Source: Streptomyces spinoverrucosus
GTDB lineage: Bacteria; Actinomycetota; Actinomycetes; Streptomycetales; Streptomycetaceae
Length of the DNA stretch: 64,000 bases
Direction of reading: 5' to 3'
NCBI RefSeq assembly: GCF_015712165.1
Contig: NZ_JADPZX010000001.1
Location: forward strand, 6,460,001-6,524,000
Under the pieces are notes generated by a model. The model was given only the letters and a program-made list of their open reading frames with translations. It ran no database searches and was not told the origin of the DNA. Of this stretch, positions 60,659-64,000 are shown one piece after another. Positions within the stretch are counted from its first letter, which is position 1, and each line of letters starts with the position of its first letter. Made by a program: the position numbers and the translations under genes.

Positions 60659-61687
60659 TCAGACCTGGCCGGCCTTCTCCAGCGCGGAGCAGCAGGTGTC
60701 GACGAGCAGGCGCGTCACCACGTACGGGTCGACGTTGGCGTTCGGGCGGCGGTCCTCGATGTAGCCCTTGCCGTCCTTCTCGACCTGCCACGGGATACGG
60801 ACCGAGGCACCGCGGTTGGAGACGCCGTAGGAGTACTCGTTCCACGGGGCGGTCTCGTGCAGGCCGGTCAGGCGGTCGTCGATGCCGGCGCCGTAGTTCT
60901 TGACGTGGTCGAGCGGCTTGGAGCCCTCGCCGAGCGACTCGCACGCGGTGATGATCGCGTCGTAGCCCTCGCGCATCGCCTTCGTCGAGAAGTTGGTGTG
61001 CGCACCGGCGCCGTTCCAGTCTCCCTTGACCGGCTTGGGGTCGAGGGTGGCGGAGACGCCGAAGTCCTCGGCGGTGCGGTAGAGCAGCCAGCGGGCCACC
61101 CACAGCTGGTCGGAGACCTCCAGCGGGGACAGCGGGCCGACCTGGAACTCCCACTGGCCGGGCATGACCTCGGCGTTGATGCCGGACAGGCCCAGGCCCG
61201 CCTTCAGGCAGTTCTCCAGGTGGGCCTCGACGATGTCACGGCCGAAGATCTCGTCGGCGCCGACACCGCAGTAGTAGCCGCCCTGCGGGGCCGGGAAGCC
61301 GCCCTCGGGGAAGCCGAGCGGGCGGGCGCCGTCGAAGAAGGTGTACTCCTGCTCGATGCCGAAGATCGGTTCCTGCGCCGCGAACTTCTCGGCGACCTCG
61401 ACCAGCGCGGCACGGGTGTTGGAGGCGTGCGGGGTCATGTCCGTGTTGAGGACCTCGCACAGCACCAGGATGTCGTCGCCGCCGCGGATCGGGTCCGGGC
61501 AGGAGAAGACCGGCTTCAGCACACAGTCCGAGGCGTGGCCCTCGGCCTGGTTCGTGGAGGACCCGTCGAAGCCCCAGATCGGAAGCTCGGCGCCCTTGGC
61601 GTCGTCGGCCAGGATCTTCGTCTTGGAACGAAGCTTGGCCGTCGGCTGGGTGCCGTCGATCCAGATGTACTCAGCCTTGAAGGTCAC
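60659..61687 (-). CDS. glnII: Glutamine synthetase II
   Basis: 342 residues, eukaryote-like GSII. Motifs: YIWIDGTQPTAKLRSKTK, IWGFDGSSTNQAEGHASD, VFGIEQEYT (here IFGIEQEYT; metal Glu), GQWEFQVGP, WNGAGAHTNFSTKAMR and SNRGASVRIP. Starts at GTG 61687 after AAGGATG; the frame extends upstream but family proteins begin TFKAEYIW. It forms glutamine from glutamate and ammonia. GlnR-like boxes upstream indicate activation under nitrogen limitation. Confidence 0.97.
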   Translation of the reverse strand: MTFKAEYIWIDGTQPTAKLRSKTKILADDAKGAELPIWGFDGSSTNQAEGHASDCVLKPVFSCPDPIRGGDDILVLCEVLNTDMTPHASNTRAALVEVAEKFAAQEPIFGIEQEYTFFDGARPLGFPEGGFPAPQGGYYCGVGADEIFGRDIVEAHLENCLKAGLGLSGINAEVMPGQWEFQVGPLSPLEVSDQLWVARWLLYRTAEDFGVSATLDPKPVKGDWNGAGAHTNFSTKAMREGYDAIITACESLGEGSKPLDHVKNYGAGIDDRLTGLHETAPWNEYSYGVSNRGASVRIPWQVEKDGKGYIEDRRPNANVDPYVVTRLLVDTCCSALEKAGQV

Positions 61688-61791
61688 GGGCCACATCCTT
61701 CGGGGGTGGGTCTGGGCGCGCTTGCGGGTGCTGCGGCGCTGCGGCACTGGGGCGCCGCGCTTGTGTTTGCCCAGCAGCGTGTCAACAGGCG

Positions 61792-61829
61792 ATTTCCCGA
61801 TCATTGCCCGTTTGTGAACCCCGTGTTAC
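61792..61829 (-). promoter_or_regulatory. Pair of GlnR-like boxes before glnII
   Basis: On the minus strand GTAAC-ACGGGG-TTCAC (61829-61814) and GCAAT-GATCGG-GAAAT (61807-61792), each resembling GTnAC-n6-GaAAC, 22 bases apart (two helical turns). A TTGACA lies just downstream at 61785-61780. GlnR control of glnII is established in S. coelicolor; these exact sites are inferred. Confidence 0.65.
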
Positions 61830-61880
61830 CTGGGACGCGGGTGGCGGGGGCGGGACGACTCGTATGCGATGTGATTCCGC

Positions 61881-62375
61881 TCATTCCGTCCCGGCCGCCG
61901 CCTCCCGTACGCCCTCCAGGAAGCCCCGGATCGCCGCCAGCTCCCGCTCGTCGTACCCCCGCAGCAACTGCACGGCTCGTTCGATCAGCGGCCCGAAGGA
62001 GGCCCAGCCGAGGTCGACCGCCCGCGCGTCCACCTCCACCACGACCTGCCGCCGGTCCCGCCTGCCGCGCACGCGCCTGACGTGCCCGGCCCGCTCCAGG
62101 CGGTCCACCAGCGCCGTCGTACCCGCCGAGTTCAGCCCGAGCGCGGCCCCGAGCCTCCCGGCGGTCATCTCCTCGCCTGCTCGCCCGGCGTCCATGAGGG
62201 CGATCAGGGCGCGTACGTCCGTCGGGTGCATTCCGTTGCGGTTCGCGAACCGCGTGCTGTGCAGCCCGAGTTCGACCGTCGTCGCGCGCAGCAGATGGAC
62301 GATCTCCATCTCCGGGCCGTCGTTCCGCACGAGCCGTACCTCCGCTTCCGCACTGGGCGTATCATCTCGCTCCAC
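61881..62375 (-). CDS. MarR-family regulator
   Basis: 164 residues: wing-helix LTAGRLGAALGLNSAGTTALVDRLERAGHVRRV-type (here EEMTAGRLGAALGLNSAGTTALVDRLERAGHVRR) with VRGRRDRRQVVVEV. Starts at GTG 62375 without a clear ribosome site, so possibly leaderless. Divergent from the hydrolase gene 35 bases away, with the operator between them; it probably regulates both. Confidence 0.87.
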   Translation of the reverse strand: MERDDTPSAEAEVRLVRNDGPEMEIVHLLRATTVELGLHSTRFANRNGMHPTDVRALIALMDAGRAGEEMTAGRLGAALGLNSAGTTALVDRLERAGHVRRVRGRRDRRQVVVEVDARAVDLGWASFGPLIERAVQLLRGYDERELAAIRGFLEGVREAAAGTE

Positions 62376-62378
62376 GAG

Positions 62379-62397
62379 TATCTTGCTGAGCGAGATA
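62379..62397. promoter_or_regulatory. MarR operator between regulator and hydrolase
   Basis: TATCTTGCT, one base G, then AGCGAGATA: 9-base arms with a single mismatch. It lies directly upstream of both divergent starts (62375 and 62411). Confidence 0.7.
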
Positions 62398-62410
62398 ATA
62401 GGGGGTACGC

Positions 62411-63292
62411 ATGAGCAGCCGCGGCGGCGCGTACGACAGCAACGCGTACGACATCGACGGGTTCCGGGCGGCGTACGACAAGGTCATGGCCAAGTGGCCG
62501 CACGACCGGGAGGCGCTGGAGATTCGCACGCCCTTCGGCGGCACGCACGTCAACGCCTGTGGACCACGTGACGCACCCCCGCTGATCCTGCTGCCCGGCG
62601 GTGGGGGAGCGACCTCGGCATCCTGGTTCGCGCAGGCCGCCGACCTCGCCCGGACCCGCCGCCTCTACGCCGTCGACCTGATCGGCCGGCCGGGCCGCAG
62701 CAACCCGGCCGGTGGCCGTCCCCTGCGTACCGTCGCCGATCTCACGGCCTGGCTCGACGCGCTCCTCGACGGGCTGGGGGTAGAGACGGCCGACCTCGGC
62801 GGGCACTCGTACGGTGCCTGGATCGCCGTCCACCACGCTGTGCACGCGCCCGACCGGGTGCGGAGCCTGTTCCTGCTCGACCCCACCCAGTGCTTCGCCG
62901 GGTTCCGGGCGGCGTATCTGCTGCGTGCCCTGCCGATGCTGCTGCGGCCCTCGGCCCGCCGGGTCCGCGCCTTCCTGGAGTGGGAGACCGGGGGTGCCGC
63001 GCTCGACCCCGACTGGCTCCGCCTTCAGGAGGCGGCCGCCGGCTTCCCCGCCGCGCGGCCGGTGACCGGCCCGCGTCCGGCGCCGGAGGCACTGCGCGGA
63101 CTGAACGTGCCGGTCCTGCTGCTCGTGGCCGCGAGCAGCAGGACCCATGACACATACGAGGTGGCGTCCAGGGCCGGTGCGCTGCTGCCGCGTGTCGAGA
63201 CCGCCGTACTGCCGGAGGTCTCACATCACGCCCTGCCGCATGCCGCACCGCCCGAACTGGGCCGCCGCCTCAGCGGTTTCCTCGGCTGCTGA
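62411..63292 (+). CDS. Alpha/beta hydrolase
   Basis: 293 residues. Nucleophile motif GGHSYGAW near residue 138, oxyanion region LLPGGGGA, Asp in LLLVAASSRTHDTYE region and His in LPEVSHHALPH near the end. No signal peptide. Probably an esterase or lactonase. GGGGG precedes ATG 62411. Probably induced by the ligand of the adjacent MarR. Confidence 0.87.
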   Translation: MSSRGGAYDSNAYDIDGFRAAYDKVMAKWPHDREALEIRTPFGGTHVNACGPRDAPPLILLPGGGGATSASWFAQAADLARTRRLYAVDLIGRPGRSNPAGGRPLRTVADLTAWLDALLDGLGVETADLGGHSYGAWIAVHHAVHAPDRVRSLFLLDPTQCFAGFRAAYLLRALPMLLRPSARRVRAFLEWETGGAALDPDWLRLQEAAAGFPAARPVTGPRPAPEALRGLNVPVLLLVAASSRTHDTYEVASRAGALLPRVETAVLPEVSHHALPHAAPPELGRRLSGFLGC

Positions 63293-63295
63293 ACC

Positions 63296-63991
63296 TCACC
63301 CCACCTTCTCGATCACGGCCCGGCGGATCAGGAACTTGCCGGGCTCCCGGACCTGTTCGAAGGCCGCGTTGTTGAGCAGGACGCAGCTGCCGGACACCGA
63401 AGTGACCTCCACCGTCGTGGACTTGTTGTTGTCCAGGTTGGTGACCTTCAGCTTCGTACCCGCCGGGAACTGGTTGCTCGACGCGGCCGGGGCACCGCCC
63501 TCGCCGGAGAGGGTGACGGTGGAGCCGTTGCAGACCTGCTCCCCGGAGGCGGCGGCGCCACCGCCGGCGCCCGGGGCGGCGGGCTCGGCGGGCGGCGTGG
63601 ACTGCTGGGCGCCGCCGCCCCCTGCCTGCTGACCGGCGCCCTGACCCGCGTCCCCGGCCTGCTGGCCGGGCTGTGCGGCCTGGGAGCCCTGAGCCGACTC
63701 CCCAACCTCGCACCCGGACGCTTCCTGCTGGCGCTGGATCTGGGCGATGACGGCCTCGCGGTTGGCGATCCGGGCCGCGGACTGCGCGTCCGGGTTGGCC
63801 CGTTGGCCCTCGATGAACCGCTGGTTGTTGCCGAGGGCGGTGGCGAGGCCCTGGCAGACCGTCGAGTCCGCCGCGGTCTGCGCGGCGTTCGAGGTGCTCG
63901 CCATGACGAACGCACCACCGCCCGCCACCGACGCCGCGCTGACCAGCAGGGCCAGCTTCTTCCTCGTGCTGAGAGTTCTCCTACGCGACAT
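63296..63991 (-). CDS. Secreted protein with RlpA-like/DPBB C-terminus
   Basis: 231 residues: signal/anchor (KKLALLVSAASVAGGGAFVMA), a helical part (AARIANREAVIAQIQRQQEASGC), a Gln/Gly/Ala-rich linker, then an about 80-residue domain with VCNGSTVTLSGEGG and FPAGTKLKVTNLDNNKSTTVEV, which looks like a double-psi beta-barrel or cell-wall-linked domain (my inference). Three Cys in the mature part. The gene is complete, with its start 9 bases from the window end. It abuts the hydrolase gene convergently (4-base gap). Confidence 0.8.
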   Translation of the reverse strand: MSRRRTLSTRKKLALLVSAASVAGGGAFVMASTSNAAQTAADSTVCQGLATALGNNQRFIEGQRANPDAQSAARIANREAVIAQIQRQQEASGCEVGESAQGSQAAQPGQQAGDAGQGAGQQAGGGGAQQSTPPAEPAAPGAGGGAAASGEQVCNGSTVTLSGEGGAPAASSNQFPAGTKLKVTNLDNNKSTTVEVTSVSGSCVLLNNAAFEQVREPGKFLIRRAVIEKVG

Positions 63992-64000
63992 GCGCGCCTC

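Overview
The window is a stretch of a Streptomyces chromosome (or a very close relative). Base composition is GC-rich throughout, with strong third-position GC. Start codons are often GTG, genes are short-spaced or overlap as ATGA/GTGA, and no phage, IS or plasmid genes are visible. From memory (not checked), the order glnII ... pullulanase ... aglA-malGFE-malR ... glnE ... glnA2 ... nadE ... panB ... map ... heme oxygenase matches the S. coelicolor region around SCO2207-SCO2275 read in the opposite direction. This is mostly conserved core chromosome. No rRNA, tRNA or CRISPR array was found.

Layout. 1-4.5 kb: end of a lipoprotein gene, then iron/heme genes (hmuU, hmuV with a frameshift in its Walker A motif, heme oxygenase), with two iron-box-like operators, plus a PhzF-like gene. 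4.6-11.4 kb: methionine aminopeptidase, a 49-bp tandem repeat block, an MFS exporter, an SIS-like protein, a sialidase, an F420 reductase and a site-2 protease. 11.5-18.9 kb: a large AfsR/SARP-type regulator, a DrrAB-like ABC exporter, a DinB protein, a histidine phosphatase and panB. 19-23.5 kb: a drug-exporter gene with a large internal deletion next to its TetR gene and a clear palindromic operator, an endonuclease/phosphatase-family membrane protein and a second MFS pump. 23.5-32.6 kb: nadE, DUF305 and DUF3105 proteins, GlnA2-type glutamine synthetase, two small enzymes and glnE.

32.6-51 kb is mainly a maltodextrin/starch block: malR, malEFG, aglA, a secreted alpha-amylase, and an 1801-residue secreted protein carrying both an amylase and a pullulanase domain. 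The amylase and pullulanase promoters share a CTTGC/TTTCAAC/CTTGC element, and CTTGCA half-sites lie between malR and malE. Together the extracellular enzymes cut starch, MalEFG imports the maltodextrins and AglA splits them inside. Between amylase and pullulanase sits a three-gene unit (92-residue protein, polyprenyl synthase, MpaB-family oxygenase), which is the best candidate here for an uncharacterised prenyl pathway.

51-64 kb: a small isomerase; a minus-strand unit of a predicted diiron enzyme, a flavin/2Fe-2S reductase and a TetR regulator; a sigma-factor-like protein tethered to the membrane; a lipoprotein; a DUF1996 protein; an epimerase; an orphan winged-helix regulator preceded by a 40-codon ORF that looks like a cysteine leader peptide; glnII with two GlnR-like boxes; a MarR/hydrolase divergent pair; and a secreted protein. 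Nitrogen genes (glnII, glnE, glnA2) and maltose genes are the two functional themes.
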